Counted from the first letter of the stretch, positions 7,431-16,959 are shown. The stretch: DNA of 64,000 bases from Fusobacteria bacterium ZRK30 (GCA_024628785.1 CP102405.1:1550001-1614000); one strand, 5' to 3'. Notes: generated from the letters alone by a model not told the origin. Numbers and translations are program-made.

Positions 7431-9644
7431 ATGCATAAAATTTTATGGCCAATTTTTTTCTTTTTTTATATTTCATCCTTTGGGATGGATACATTAAAAA
7501 TTGAATTGACTGAAGAGGAGAAGGAATGGATTAAGCTGAATCAACGTAAAAATATAACTATTTATATGGATGAAAACAGGGGAATATTGAATTATCATTC
7601 AAACGGACGAAGAAGGGGAGTTTTTCCTGAAATTATTAAATTTCTGGAAAAAATACAGGACTAAAATTCCAGGTGATTAATGAAGAAACTGAAAAATTTG
7701 AAAGATCTGTGGACTCAGGTTTCCCTGATATCGTGATGGGGGTAGAGGATTACAAAAGAAACAGTAAAGAATACGTTTATCTTGAAAAATCATTGAATTT
7801 AGATGGGGTTATGATAACCAGAGATGATTATCCGTCCATTGATTTTAAAACAGATAATTCCGATAAAACAATTGTCTGCATGGAAGATGATCAAATAAAA
7901 AATAAAATTTTAAAAAAGTATGGAGAATCAGTAAAATTGATTGTTAAACCAACCAGAAAGGAAGCTATGGATTCTCTTTTATCGGGAGAGGCAGATATTT
8001 ATATCGAAGATTATCAGGATGGATTGAAGTATTTAATTGAAAATCCAGAAATGGAAGCAAAAATAAACTATCTTTCCAATGACCTTGAAACGGATTATTA
8101 TATAGGGGGAAAATCAGAATATAAACAGTTATTAGTTATGATTCAAAAATTAATAAGCCGTGCTGATATAACAATGAAATTCTTTTATGAGGAATCTTTA
8201 GAATATACAAAAAATAAAATAAAGATTTCGGGGGAAATAAAAAAATATATGAAAGAGAAAAAAGTTGTAAAAGTTTTTGTACCAAAACCAAAAATGCTTC
8301 CTCAGCTTTATTATATAGATGAATTTGGAAATCAAAATGGGTTTTTGGTAAATTATTTTCATGAAATTAGAAAAAATATTGGGATTAAAAATAGTTTTAG
8401 AAGAGAGTGATTCATCTTCTGGGTTTGATATTAATCCCTTTGTATTGTCGGTAAATGGGAAAGAATTAAATGATGAAGAGTACCTTTCTACAGAACCGTA
8501 TATGCAAGCTCAGTTATCAATTTTTAATAGAGAAGATAAAGGATACATCCCATACTTTGATGATTTGGAATTCTATAAGATAGCTGTGGTAGAAGGATCT
8601 CTTGTTGAAAAATATCTTTTAAGCAAAGGTTTAAAAGATAATCTGATAAAATTTGAAACAATTAAGGGAGCTATGACTGCTGAGACTGAAGGAGGTGCAG
8701 ATATCTTAATCGGTAGGGTACAACACATTGATCAGTTCCTAAAAAAATATAATATGACAAATATAAAAGTAGCAGGAATCTTACCAGATAAGATAGATTT
8801 GAGATTTGGTGTTCCTAAAAAAGATGAAATACTATTTTTTATGATAAATGGTTTTAATAATGATTTTTCTTATGGGATAAAAATTAATAAAAAAGAATTT
8901 TTTACTAAAAATACAGAAATTGCAAAGGACTATAAATTTTCTATTATTATATTATTGGTTTCAATCCTTGGATTTTTAGGAATATACATTCATTTGAAAA
9001 GGTTTAAAGTAGTATATAATAAATTAAAAAATATAACGATCGGTCTTGTGGAAACTCTGGAAAGTGCAAATAGTTATAATGATGAAGATACCGGTGCACA
9101 CATAAAACGATTAAACCAATATTCGGAGTTATTGGCTGAAGAGCTAAAATTACCAAATTCTTTTGTAAATGAAATAGGACTTTATGCCTCCCTTCATGAT
9201 ATAGGAAAAATAGGAATTTCAGATGCTATTTTGAAAAAACCGGGGAAACTGACTGAGGAAGAATTTGAGATCATGAAAACTCACATAGAAATCGGTTATA
9301 ACCTTATAAAGGATTTGGATGTAAGTCCAGTGGCATCAAATATAGTTAGGTATCATCATGAAAAGTGGAATGGGAAAGGTTATGGAAAAGGATTGAAAGG
9401 AGAAGAAATTCCCGTAGAAGCCAGGATAGTGGCATTGTCAGATGTGTATGATGCCTTACGGCAGGAACGAGTTTATAAAAAAGCTTTTACCCATGAAAAA
9501 TCTATGGAAATAATAATTTCCGAGAGCGGTAAACATTTTGATCCCAGAATAGTTGAAGTCTTTATAAAAAAACATGAACATTTTCGAGATATATTTGAAA
9601 AGAGTAAGGTAGATTTTTCCAATAAAAAAAATTCTTTAAAGTAA
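7431..9644 (+). pseudogene. SBP(x2)-TM-HD-GYP sensor phosphodiesterase, two frameshifts in A6 runs
   Basis: Three overlapping reading frames together make one protein. It has a signal peptide (MHKILWPIFFFFYISSFG), two periplasmic solute-binding domains of the SBP_bac_3 type, a membrane helix (SIIILLVSILGFLGIYIHL) and a cytoplasmic HD-GYP domain with HDIGKIG and HHEKWNGKGYG. HD-GYP proteins hydrolyse c-di-GMP. The first shift is at an A6 run near 7653, where one extra A would restore EKNTGLKFQVINEE. The second is at the A6 run 8371-8376, where one fewer A would give EIRKILGLKIVLEE. The start is the ATG at 7431 behind GGAGG. Causes could be true decay, transcriptional slippage or homopolymer sequencing error; the protein is otherwise well preserved. 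Confidence 0.8.
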
Positions 9645-9700
9645 GTTTTATCCCTCTTTAGGGTAATTAAATTTATGATTTTCATTTAAAATTGACCTTA

Positions 9701-9730
9701 AAAGGGTGCTATAAATTTAGCACCCTTTTG
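9701..9730. terminator. Bidirectional intrinsic terminator
   Basis: AAAAGGGTGCT pairs with AGCACCCTTTT around an 8-nt loop. It sits between the plus-strand HD-GYP gene and the minus-strand hydroxylase gene, which converge here. Confidence 0.85.
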
Positions 9731-9744
9731 TTTGGGGTTATTTC

Positions 9745-10512
9745 TTATTTTTCTATAAAAGGCTGTTTTATCATATATGAAAAGTGCTGATATTTCTCTT
9801 GGACATATCCAGGTATCCCATATTTAGGTGTAGATATATCTCTCTGGGGGAGAAATGTTCCAAAAATTCTATCCCATAAGATAAGAAAGGATGAGAAGTT
9901 GGAGTTTGACTCTTCCCATTTTAAAGAGTGATGGATCCTATGGAGATATGGTGTCACAATAATCTTTGAAAGAAAGATATCTAAGCTTCGGTTGATCCTT
10001 ATATTACTGTGGTGGAAATAAACATTCACATTAAATATTATATCGTAAAGTAAAAGAGCTTCTACAGGTATCCCTATTAAAAGTATAAAGGGCAGTTTGA
10101 AGAGGTGACCCATGAGTACCTCAAAAAAATGAAACCTCAGGGCAGAAGAGACATTGAGGAGCCTGTCTGTATGGTGAATATTATGAAATCTCATGAGAAA
10201 GGAGACCCTGTGGAGGAGCCGATGCCACCAGTAATTTACACAGTCTAAAAATATGACTCCTAAGATAAGTTTAAATTTAGAATCTGAGGAGGTCATATTA
10301 ATAATTCCTGCTTCCATATTTTCAAGGTATTTGGCCAGGGCATAAACTGTAAAGAGGGCAAAATATCTCCCAATAAACAAATTTATCACCCCAAGACCCA
10401 TATTATTTATATCGTGTCTTCTTCCACCAATATCTTTACTTACCTGCGGTATTATTCTTTCCAATATAAATAATAGAAAAAAAAATCCTCCCATTAATAT
10501 AAATCTTTCCAT
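9745..10512 (-). CDS. Fatty acid hydroxylase / sterol desaturase superfamily protein
   Basis: 255 residues; the ATG has a GAGGAGAGG site. Several hydrophobic helices surround the histidine clusters that bind a di-iron centre: HRLLH, then HNIHH, HHSN and HRIHH, the HxxxH/HxxHH pattern of this superfamily. Members use O2 to hydroxylate or desaturate lipid chains at the membrane. An O2-using enzyme in a fermentative anaerobe suggests either some oxygen contact or a different reaction; this is inference. The gene is monocistronic. Confidence 0.85.
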   Translation of the reverse strand: MERFILMGGFFFLLFILERIIPQVSKDIGGRRHDINNMGLGVINLFIGRYFALFTVYALAKYLENMEAGIINMTSSDSKFKLILGVIFLDCVNYWWHRLLHRVSFLMRFHNIHHTDRLLNVSSALRFHFFEVLMGHLFKLPFILLIGIPVEALLLYDIIFNVNVYFHHSNIRINRSLDIFLSKIIVTPYLHRIHHSLKWEESNSNFSSFLILWDRIFGTFLPQRDISTPKYGIPGYVQEKYQHFSYMIKQPFIEK

Positions 10513-10660
10513 AGTTTCCTCTCCTCAAATGAATTAAATGTGTGTATAAAATTATCCTTTTAGATAAGGTCTGTCTTTTGTTCTAATTATTTTAAATTTA
10601 GGTTGCCAAAGATTTCATAGATATATTTTATTTTATACGATCTATTTCCTATCTTCCTCT

Positions 10661-10840
10661 TTTGTTGGATTTTTTAGAAGGGAAAATACTTGAAAAGATT
10701 TTCTATTAAGCTGCCTGAAATATATCAGCTGATCATGGTATCTGGAGTGCTTTCTCTTCTTATTTTTGGTGAGGATCAAAAATAAGTTAGATCGGCTAAT
10801 TGAGGAGTGGAATAAAGTTGAAAATCAAATGGTTGTTTAA
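10661..10840 (+). pseudogene. Remnant of a second K+/H+ antiporter gene
   Basis: Two blocks match the antiporter gene at 35.8-37.0 kb almost base for base. Bases 10697-10748 match 36197-36246 (TTTTCTATTAAGCTGCC and on), and bases 10757-10840 match 36949-37029 including the end of the gene and its stop. Some 700 bases between the blocks are missing, so this is an internally deleted copy. The best-conserved protein trace is FGEDQ, followed by a frame break. The rest of the 10513-11001 gap shows no gene. Confidence 0.75.
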
Positions 10841-10874
10841 ATAGATTATCATTGATTTTAGAATTTTCCATTAA

Positions 10875-10916
10875 AGAAGGTCTGAATTCTGTAAACTACA
10901 GAATTCAGACCTTCTT
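10875..10916. terminator. Strong bidirectional terminator
   Basis: A 19-20 bp perfect stem (AAGGTCTGAATTCTGTA on the left arm) with a 3-nt AAC loop lies between the antiporter remnant and the end of the SLC12-like gene. Confidence 0.85.
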
Positions 10917-11001
10917 AATATATATATAATAGAGTTAAAAATTATATTAATTTTTTAGATATGTCGGATAGTTTATTTTATCAAATAACTTTTATATCTC
11001 T

Positions 11002-13131
11002 TTAATTTAACTTTCCTCTGACAAAAAGAACCGAATTAAGTCCCTCACTCATATCCATAAGTTTATTGTAGTATGGGATCTCCTGATTTTTTTCAGGAAG
11101 GCTGAGTCCTATTAAAACCAGACTTGCCTTAGATGAGTTTTCTTTTATTGTCCCATTGATATCTTTTTTAGAAACTATGATTTCTACTTCTGCATCAACT
11201 CTTAAAGTTACAAGCATCTCACTGAGAATATTTTTTCTAGAGATCACTTTATCCTCGGTATCGACGACACTTAAAAGCCTTATCTTTGCCCCTTTCCAAT
11301 CGTCATTTAAGGAAATTAAGTGAGCCATATTTAGCATAAGGTTGCCGTTATTTTCCAGTCCTCTCCACCAAATATCAATAGATTTTTTCTGTTCGAAAAG
11401 ACTGACATCTTCATTTTGGCAGAATACTAAGATGTTTTTATTCAAATAATTAACTTTTCTCATAAATTCTACAATGGGTTTAATATTTTCCTTATCCCTG
11501 GACATTCCCATAAGAATGGTATTTGGTTTTAGACGACCAATTCCACTGGATTGTACGGTTTCAAGGAAGGTATCTACCATATTTTCTCCTACAACTACTT
11601 CGGAAAAAGCTAAAATTTTATTTTCTTTCAGATAAGAATCTAATTTTTCTTTGGCTTCTTTGATCTTTTCCTGCATATCTTCCAAATGTCCAAAGATAAA
11701 TCTTACAAGGGTAATTACTCCACGTCCTTTGGAAAAATGATTGGCTAAATAAATTAAATTACTTCTATTTTTTGGATTTCCTGAAAACACAATGATATCA
11801 GGTTTCCAGTTTTTTTCTTGTTTTTCATTGAATCTTAATCTTAAAAGACATGTTCTGATGATAGATATTAACACCCCGTCTCTAAGGTCTCCCCATGTTC
11901 GAGTAATATTTTTTTTACTGATATAGAGGTAGATCATAAATGTAAAGGCAAGACATATAACTGTAGCTGTAAAATTAATTAAAAACATAACTCCATAGGA
12001 TCCCAAGGCACCGATTAAAGATATTATCCAGTGAGTTTTAAAGGTTGGTCTGAAACTTGGGTTACCAACTAATTTTTCCAGTGCCACTACCATATTTATA
12101 GCTCCATAGGTATTCAGAAAAAACATGGTGATAATAGGAGCCACAAAGTTTAAATTAACCATTATTATAAATATAAATGCTATGATAAAACTTATAAAAG
12201 TAGCTGTTCGGGGTTCGTTAGCTTTACCGCTTCCTCGGCCTAAAAATGAAGGTAAAACCGAATCTTTAGCCAGAGCCTGCATAGTCCTTGGTGCTGTGAT
12301 CATACTTCCAAGAGCAGAAGAGAGGGTGGCAGCCCAGATTCCACCAATAATAAATATAGGAAAATTGACCTTACTCATGAGCACCAATTTATTGCTGATA
12401 AGCTCCTCTACCGGGATATTAAATCCAAACCAAAATATCTGTAGAGTGTAGATTAAAAATGTAACTCCAATAGCATAGAATGTACCTTTAGGGATATTTT
12501 CCCTAGGATTTGTAAGATCTCCAGACATACTAACCCCTGCTAATATCCCAGTTACTGCCGGGAAAAAAACAGCAAATGTCATCCAAAAATTACCACTTTC
12601 TACATATGTTCCAAGAGATGTAGGAGCATAGTTGTAACTGCCGGAAGTAACAATTGTACCCAATGAAAGGAGGATAAGACAGAAGATACCATATTGCATC
12701 TTGACAGCAAGATCTGCCCCAATACTAGAAATAATACCTATTATAACTGTCACACCTACAGAAAGTAAAAGGGTATTTACATCTGGGAATATAAGTTTAA
12801 CGGACTCTATAAATCCTAAAATATAAAGGGCTACTGATATTACCTGAGATAAATATAGAGGGATCCCTATACTTCCGCCTATTTCTAAACCAAGACTTCT
12901 TGAGATCAGAAAATAAGCTCCTCCTCCCTTTACTTCCATATTTGTAGTGATACTGGCCATTGAAAAAGCAGTAGAGATAGTAATGACGTGAGCCAAAATA
13001 ACAATACCTAAGGTTCCCAATATTCCTGCATTACCTACTATCCATCCAAATCTTAAATAAAAAATTACACCCATTATTGTAAGAAAGGTAGGGAGAAAAA
13101 CTCCATTAAATGTACCAAATCTTTTTTCCAT
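11002..13131 (-). CDS. SLC12-like (cation-chloride cotransporter type) APC permease
   Basis: 709 residues; ATG behind GAGGTGG. The first about 410 residues hold some twelve membrane helices of the APC fold, starting FGTFNGVFLPTFLTIMGVIFYLRFGWIVG, which is the start typical of the cation-chloride cotransporter family (SLC12; bacterial homologues are annotated as amino acid permeases). Unwound helix 1 (VGNAGILGT) and MEVKGGGAYFLISRS fit. The C-terminal about 290 residues form a soluble alpha/beta domain with an early DIIVFSGNPKNRSNLIYLA and a late ASLVLIGLSLPEKN, resembling the regulatory tail of SLC12 proteins and universal-stress folds. The substrate is not predictable. Monocistronic. Confidence 0.8.
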   Translation of the reverse strand: MEKRFGTFNGVFLPTFLTIMGVIFYLRFGWIVGNAGILGTLGIVILAHVITISTAFSMASITTNMEVKGGGAYFLISRSLGLEIGGSIGIPLYLSQVISVALYILGFIESVKLIFPDVNTLLLSVGVTVIIGIISSIGADLAVKMQYGIFCLILLSLGTIVTSGSYNYAPTSLGTYVESGNFWMTFAVFFPAVTGILAGVSMSGDLTNPRENIPKGTFYAIGVTFLIYTLQIFWFGFNIPVEELISNKLVLMSKVNFPIFIIGGIWAATLSSALGSMITAPRTMQALAKDSVLPSFLGRGSGKANEPRTATFISFIIAFIFIIMVNLNFVAPIITMFFLNTYGAINMVVALEKLVGNPSFRPTFKTHWIISLIGALGSYGVMFLINFTATVICLAFTFMIYLYISKKNITRTWGDLRDGVLISIIRTCLLRLRFNEKQEKNWKPDIIVFSGNPKNRSNLIYLANHFSKGRGVITLVRFIFGHLEDMQEKIKEAKEKLDSYLKENKILAFSEVVVGENMVDTFLETVQSSGIGRLKPNTILMGMSRDKENIKPIVEFMRKVNYLNKNILVFCQNEDVSLFEQKKSIDIWWRGLENNGNLMLNMAHLISLNDDWKGAKIRLLSVVDTEDKVISRKNILSEMLVTLRVDAEVEIIVSKKDINGTIKENSSKASLVLIGLSLPEKNQEIPYYNKLMDMSEGLNSVLFVRGKLN

Positions 13132-13244
13132 AGTTCCACCTCGTTATTTAATTTCTATTTTTTATTACTAAATTTAATTTTATAGCAAAAAATAATATTT
13201 TTACATAGTACACTATATTTACTCCTTACCAAACTATAATCCTA

Positions 13245-13292
13245 TTAAGATAAAATAATTTAATCTTAAAATTAAAATAATTTAATCTTAAA
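13245..13292. repeat. Tandem AT-rich 19-nt repeat upstream of the GGDEF gene
   Basis: AAAATAATTTAATCTTAAA occurs at 13252-13270 and again at 13274-13292 (22-nt period). TTAAGAT at about 13245 forms an inverted repeat with the first ATCTTAA. It lies between two divergent genes and could be a regulator site, but low-complexity AT sequence is an alternative. Confidence 0.4.
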
Positions 13293-13370
13293 GTGAGTAT
13301 ATTTAATTTTAAATATTATTTGATAGAGGAAAGGAAAATATATAATGTATATTTATATTGAGGTGATTAG

Positions 13371-14960
13371 ATGAATTTAAAAAAGAATATATATATAGTA
13401 AATTTTTTTACGGCAATTATCCCCATATTAATAATTTCCATGGTTACATATTTTATTTTTTCAGAAAAATTAGAGGAACTGGAAGAGGAAAAATTTGAAT
13501 TCATAAGCCAGACTATAGAAAAGCACTTAGATGAAAAAATATCAAATAGTCTAAAAATGCTTATTTATTTAGAAGGAGTTTATCAAAATAAAGATAATTA
13601 CTTAACAGAAATACACAGCAGCAGCAGCGATAAAGAAAGAACTGAGCATATGCTTCATCATATGAGGGAATTATCTATCTTGGAAAATACAGTTAAATTT
13701 ATAGCATACGGAACAGCTGAAAAACAAATGTTTTTTGATGGAAACGCAGGAGATCAAAATCTCCCCTCTGATTATGACCCTACTATAAGACCGTGGTATG
13801 TAGGAGCATTAAACTCTTCAGATTACTACCTGTCTGAAGTTTTTATACATGCAGGAACAAAGGAACCTATTGTTACAATATCTAAAAAAATAGAGAAAAA
13901 TGGCAAAAAAACAGGGGTATTGACAGCTCTTTTGGATCTCTCTGTAATCTCCAAAACTATATCAGAGTATAGAATTGGAGAAAATGGAAGTTTTTTTATT
14001 GCAGATAAAAATAATAAGGTGCTTATAGGCTCAGATAAGGATAAAGAAAAATTTAAATATATAGATAATATGGACTTAGATAACCTCAAAAGTCATGAAA
14101 TTAAAATAAATACTCCAGAGGGAATTATAATATACCATATCTATAAATTAAAAAAACTAGATGCAGTTTTAATAGGAGTAGTTTTTGAAAAAGATCTTAA
14201 TGCATCTCTTTATAAACTTAGGGATATTGTATTTATGGTAATACTTATAGTTATAATTGTAATAACAGTTATACTATTTCTCTTGGGTAAAATTTTTGAT
14301 AAGTCTTTGGACAGGTTATCCTATATAGTTAATAGTATCTCCAATGGGAATTATACCAAAAATATAGATAAATTAACGGATATGATAGGAGAAAAAAGTG
14401 AATTGAAGATTATTAAAGAAGCTATAAAAAATATGAACTATGAAATAGTTAAGAGAGAGGTAGAATTAAAATATATATCTGAAACAGACCCACTGACGGA
14501 TATATGTAATAGAAGGGCTATTATAAGTTTTATAGAGATAGAAATTCAAAGGGCAAAAAACTTTGAATCAGAATATACTATTATTATGTTTGATTTAGAT
14601 AAATTTAAGAGATTAAATGATAAATTCGGGCATCTATTTGGAGATGAAGTTTTAAGGGAGGTATGTAAGAAAGTATCAAATAATATAAAAGATACAGATA
14701 AATTTGGAAGGTACGGAGGAGAAGAATTTTTAATTATACTTCCTGGGACGGCTTTTTCTGAAGGAATTACAGTAGCTGAAAGGTTGAGAAAAAAAATAGA
14801 GGAGATGACGTGGAAAAACGATGTAGTTGTAACGGTTAGTATGGGGGTCATAAGAAATATGGAAGCGGATACTTTAGACCTATCCTTGGAAAGAGTAGAT
14901 AACCTCCTCTACAAAGCAAAAAATAACGGTAGAAACAGAATAGAATACCAAAAAATATAA
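13371..14960 (+). CDS. dCache sensor diguanylate cyclase (GGEEF)
   Basis: 529 residues, ATG behind GAGGTG. Membrane helix at about residues 8-28, then a periplasmic double-Cache domain marked by RPWYVGALNSSDYYLSEVF and KEPIVTISKKI, a second helix near 285-308, a short linker and a C-terminal GGDEF domain. The active loop is GRYGGEEF and the metal site DLDKFKRLNDKFGH, so the cyclase should make c-di-GMP from two GTP. The product-inhibition site usually RxxD five residues before the loop reads KDTD, so canonical feedback inhibition is probably absent. It is read away from the SLC12-like gene. Confidence 0.9.
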   Translation: MNLKKNIYIVNFFTAIIPILIISMVTYFIFSEKLEELEEEKFEFISQTIEKHLDEKISNSLKMLIYLEGVYQNKDNYLTEIHSSSSDKERTEHMLHHMRELSILENTVKFIAYGTAEKQMFFDGNAGDQNLPSDYDPTIRPWYVGALNSSDYYLSEVFIHAGTKEPIVTISKKIEKNGKKTGVLTALLDLSVISKTISEYRIGENGSFFIADKNNKVLIGSDKDKEKFKYIDNMDLDNLKSHEIKINTPEGIIIYHIYKLKKLDAVLIGVVFEKDLNASLYKLRDIVFMVILIVIIVITVILFLLGKIFDKSLDRLSYIVNSISNGNYTKNIDKLTDMIGEKSELKIIKEAIKNMNYEIVKREVELKYISETDPLTDICNRRAIISFIEIEIQRAKNFESEYTIIMFDLDKFKRLNDKFGHLFGDEVLREVCKKVSNNIKDTDKFGRYGGEEFLIILPGTAFSEGITVAERLRKKIEEMTWKNDVVVTVSMGVIRNMEADTLDLSLERVDNLLYKAKNNGRNRIEYQKI

Positions 14961-14969
14961 AGAAAAAAA

Positions 14970-15023
14970 TTGACAAAAAAGAATTTATAACATACACTAA
15001 AAAAAGATCGCATACGATTTTTT
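14970..15023 (+). promoter_or_regulatory. Candidate promoter and leader hairpin for the 48-aa gene
   Basis: TTGACA (14970-14975) and TACACT (14993-14998) are 17 nt apart, 110 nt before the small gene. Just after the likely start point AAAAAAGATCG pairs with CGATTTTTT around CATA, with one bulged G (15000-15023). The hairpin could be the terminator of the GGDEF gene or a leader structure. Confidence 0.45.
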
Positions 15024-15110
15024 TAGAAAAATATTTTAACTTATAAAAGGAAGTTTAAATAAAAAAATTTCGATTGTAGATATCGTACTTAAAATTTAGG
15101 AGATGATTTT

Positions 15111-15257
15111 ATGGAAGAATTTTATTATTTTGAAAATGAAGTAGAAAAAGGTACATATATGTGTATATTATGCGGTTTGGAATTAAAGATGGAAAAAGGT
15201 GAAACCTTAGATCTATGTCCTATATGCTCTGGATCAAAATATCAAAAGATAGATTAA
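15111..15257 (+). CDS. Small zinc-ribbon protein, 48 aa
   Basis: A 48-residue open frame, MEEFYYFENEVEKG with two cysteine knuckles CILC (C18/C21) and CPIC (C36/C39). The site TTTAGGAGATG lies 8 nt before the ATG, and a promoter-like pair upstream and a good terminator downstream frame the gene. The acidic N-terminus and CxxC spacing fit a rubredoxin-like or zinc-ribbon fold. Function unknown. It is unlike the basic 51-residue ribbon at 6.4 kb except in the cysteine pattern. Confidence 0.65.
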   Translation: MEEFYYFENEVEKGTYMCILCGLELKMEKGETLDLCPICSGSKYQKID

Positions 15258-15266
15258 TACACATAA

Positions 15267-15308
15267 TAAAAGTAGTGGGTTGCTGTTTATAATCCACTAC
15301 TTTTATTT
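15267..15308 (+). terminator. Terminator of the 48-aa gene
   Basis: AAAAGTAGTGGGTT pairs with AATCCACTACTTTT (one G-T pair) around a 9-nt loop and is followed by ATTTTT. Confidence 0.85.
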
Positions 15309-15440
15309 TTGAAGTCTTAGATTATTATAAACCTAAAAAAATATTTGATGAGGAAAGGCAGAAAATTAATCTTTATTTGTATTTTATCTTAAAAACTTAT
15401 GTTATCATATGAAATATATTTTATTAAATGGAGGTTGTTT

Positions 15441-16049
15441 ATGCTTGTTGATATAACTCAAGAAACAAAAATAGGAAAAATATATAGAACTGGATCTCCG
15501 GCTCTTAGTGTAAAAGAAATTATTTGCAATAAAGGAACAAAATCAGAATATAAAACTATTGAATACAATATTGCTACTCATAATATGGGAACCCATATAG
15601 ATGTCATGGGTGTAGGAGTAGAGATTCCAGTGGAGAGACTTATTGGAAAAGGGATTAAATATGATGTTTCTCATATAACCGACAGACCGGTTGAAATTGG
15701 AGATATTGATCTATCTCTTGTAGAAGGGGGAGAATTTATATTTTTTCAAACCAATTGGGATAGATATTTAATGGAAGATAAATATGCTGATCATCCTGAA
15801 ATATCCATAGATCTTACAGAAAAATTAGCTGAATTAGATATCAATATGATTGGTATAGATGCTCTTGGTATTGGAAGAGGAAAAAATCATGGTACTATTG
15901 ATAAATTGTTGGGAAAAGCAAAGAAATATGCTATTGAAAATTTATGCAACTTAGATAAGATCCCAGAAAAGGGGTTTAAAGTATATTGTCTGCCAACTAA
16001 GATAGAGGGATTAGATGCACTTCCTACAAGAATACTTGTAGAATTTTAA
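15441..16049 (+). CDS. Cyclase family protein (kynurenine formamidase-like hydrolase)
   Basis: 202 residues from the ATG at 15441, which has GGAGG 7 nt upstream; a longer opening begins with no ribosome site. The family motif HxGTHxD is seen as HNMGTHIDVM, which provides metal ligands, with later EFIFFQTNWDRY and DALGIGRGKNHGTID. These enzymes (Cyclase PF04199; KynB is one member) hydrolyse amide or lactone bonds using a bound divalent metal. Other tryptophan-breakdown genes are not nearby, so the substrate is open. Monocistronic, with a shared terminator downstream. Confidence 0.85.
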   Translation: MLVDITQETKIGKIYRTGSPALSVKEIICNKGTKSEYKTIEYNIATHNMGTHIDVMGVGVEIPVERLIGKGIKYDVSHITDRPVEIGDIDLSLVEGGEFIFFQTNWDRYLMEDKYADHPEISIDLTEKLAELDINMIGIDALGIGRGKNHGTIDKLLGKAKKYAIENLCNLDKIPEKGFKVYCLPTKIEGLDALPTRILVEF

Positions 16050-16105
16050 ATTTTTGTGAATAGTAAGGATTTTGATTTTGAAATAATAAAAGTATCAAAA
16101 AAATA

Positions 16106-16135
16106 AAAAAGGAATAGGGCGACCTATTCCTTTTT
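16106..16135. terminator. Bidirectional terminator
   Basis: AAAAAGGAATAGG pairs with CCTATTCCTTTTT around GCGA between two convergent genes. Confidence 0.9.
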
Positions 16136-16155
16136 CTATAAACTATAATAAAATA

Positions 16156-16959
16156 TTATTTGCTCATCTCTTCAGATTTTTCCATACACTTTTTCATTCC
16201 GGAAATCACAGAGGACCTAAATCCTGTTTTTTCCAGTTCTGCTACAGCTTCAATAGTTGTTCCTCCAGGGGAGCATACCATATCTTTTAGGGCTCCAGGA
16301 TGTATACCGGTTTCTAAGACCATCTTAGCGGATCCCATTACTGCCTGGGAGGCAAATTTATATGCTTTATTTCTCGGCATACCTGTTAAAACAGCAGCAT
16401 CTGCCATGGCTTCTATAAACATAAAGACATAGGCAGGGGCAGAACCACTTATACCTATTACACTGTGGATAAGAGTTTCAGGAACCTGCTCCACCTCTCC
16501 AAATCCCTCTAAGATCTGCTTAGCTATGGAAGCTTCTTCAGGTGTTACATTTCTATTTGGACTCATAGAAGTCATCCCCATACCTACAAAGGCAGGTGTA
16601 TTTGGCATTGTACGGATAACCTTAGCTTTATCTCCCAATCTCTCCTCAATTGCAGCAATGGTTACTCCTGCAGCGATAGATATGATCACCTTAGAATCAT
16701 TTATGGCAGACTTTATCTCCTCCATAACCAAGGGGAAAATATCAGGCTTAACCGCTACTAAGATCATCTCACTAGAACTCACTAATTCAAGAGGAGTTGG
16801 AGAAGTATTTATTCCGTATTTCTTCTTTAAATCTCTTTGTCTGTCCTCGTTTTTTTCAAAGACATAGATATTTTCAGCATTGTCAAAAGAATCTATAATT
16901 CCTTTTAACATTGCTTCTCCCATATTTCCACAACCTATAAATCCAATTTTTTTATTCAT
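16156..16959 (-). CDS. proC: Pyrroline-5-carboxylate reductase
   Basis: 267 residues, full length for the family. N-terminal Rossmann fold with KIGFIGCGNMGEAML binds NAD(P)H; the C-terminal dimer domain contains the signature from VIGISGSAPAYVFMFIEAM to SPGGTTIEAV. It reduces 1-pyrroline-5-carboxylate to L-proline in the cytosol, the last step of proline synthesis. It stands alone, divergent from the XRE-cupin regulator; whether that regulator controls it is not visible. Confidence 0.95.
   Translation of the reverse strand: MNKKIGFIGCGNMGEAMLKGIIDSFDNAENIYVFEKNEDRQRDLKKKYGINTSPTPLELVSSSEMILVAVKPDIFPLVMEEIKSAINDSKVIISIAAGVTIAAIEERLGDKAKVIRTMPNTPAFVGMGMTSMSPNRNVTPEEASIAKQILEGFGEVEQVPETLIHSVIGISGSAPAYVFMFIEAMADAAVLTGMPRNKAYKFASQAVMGSAKMVLETGIHPGALKDMVCSPGGTTIEAVAELEKTGFRSSVISGMKKCMEKSEEMSK

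Noticed and set aside
13245-13292. Short tandem repeat as a CRISPR array
   Set aside because: Only two units, no unique spacers and no cas genes in the window.
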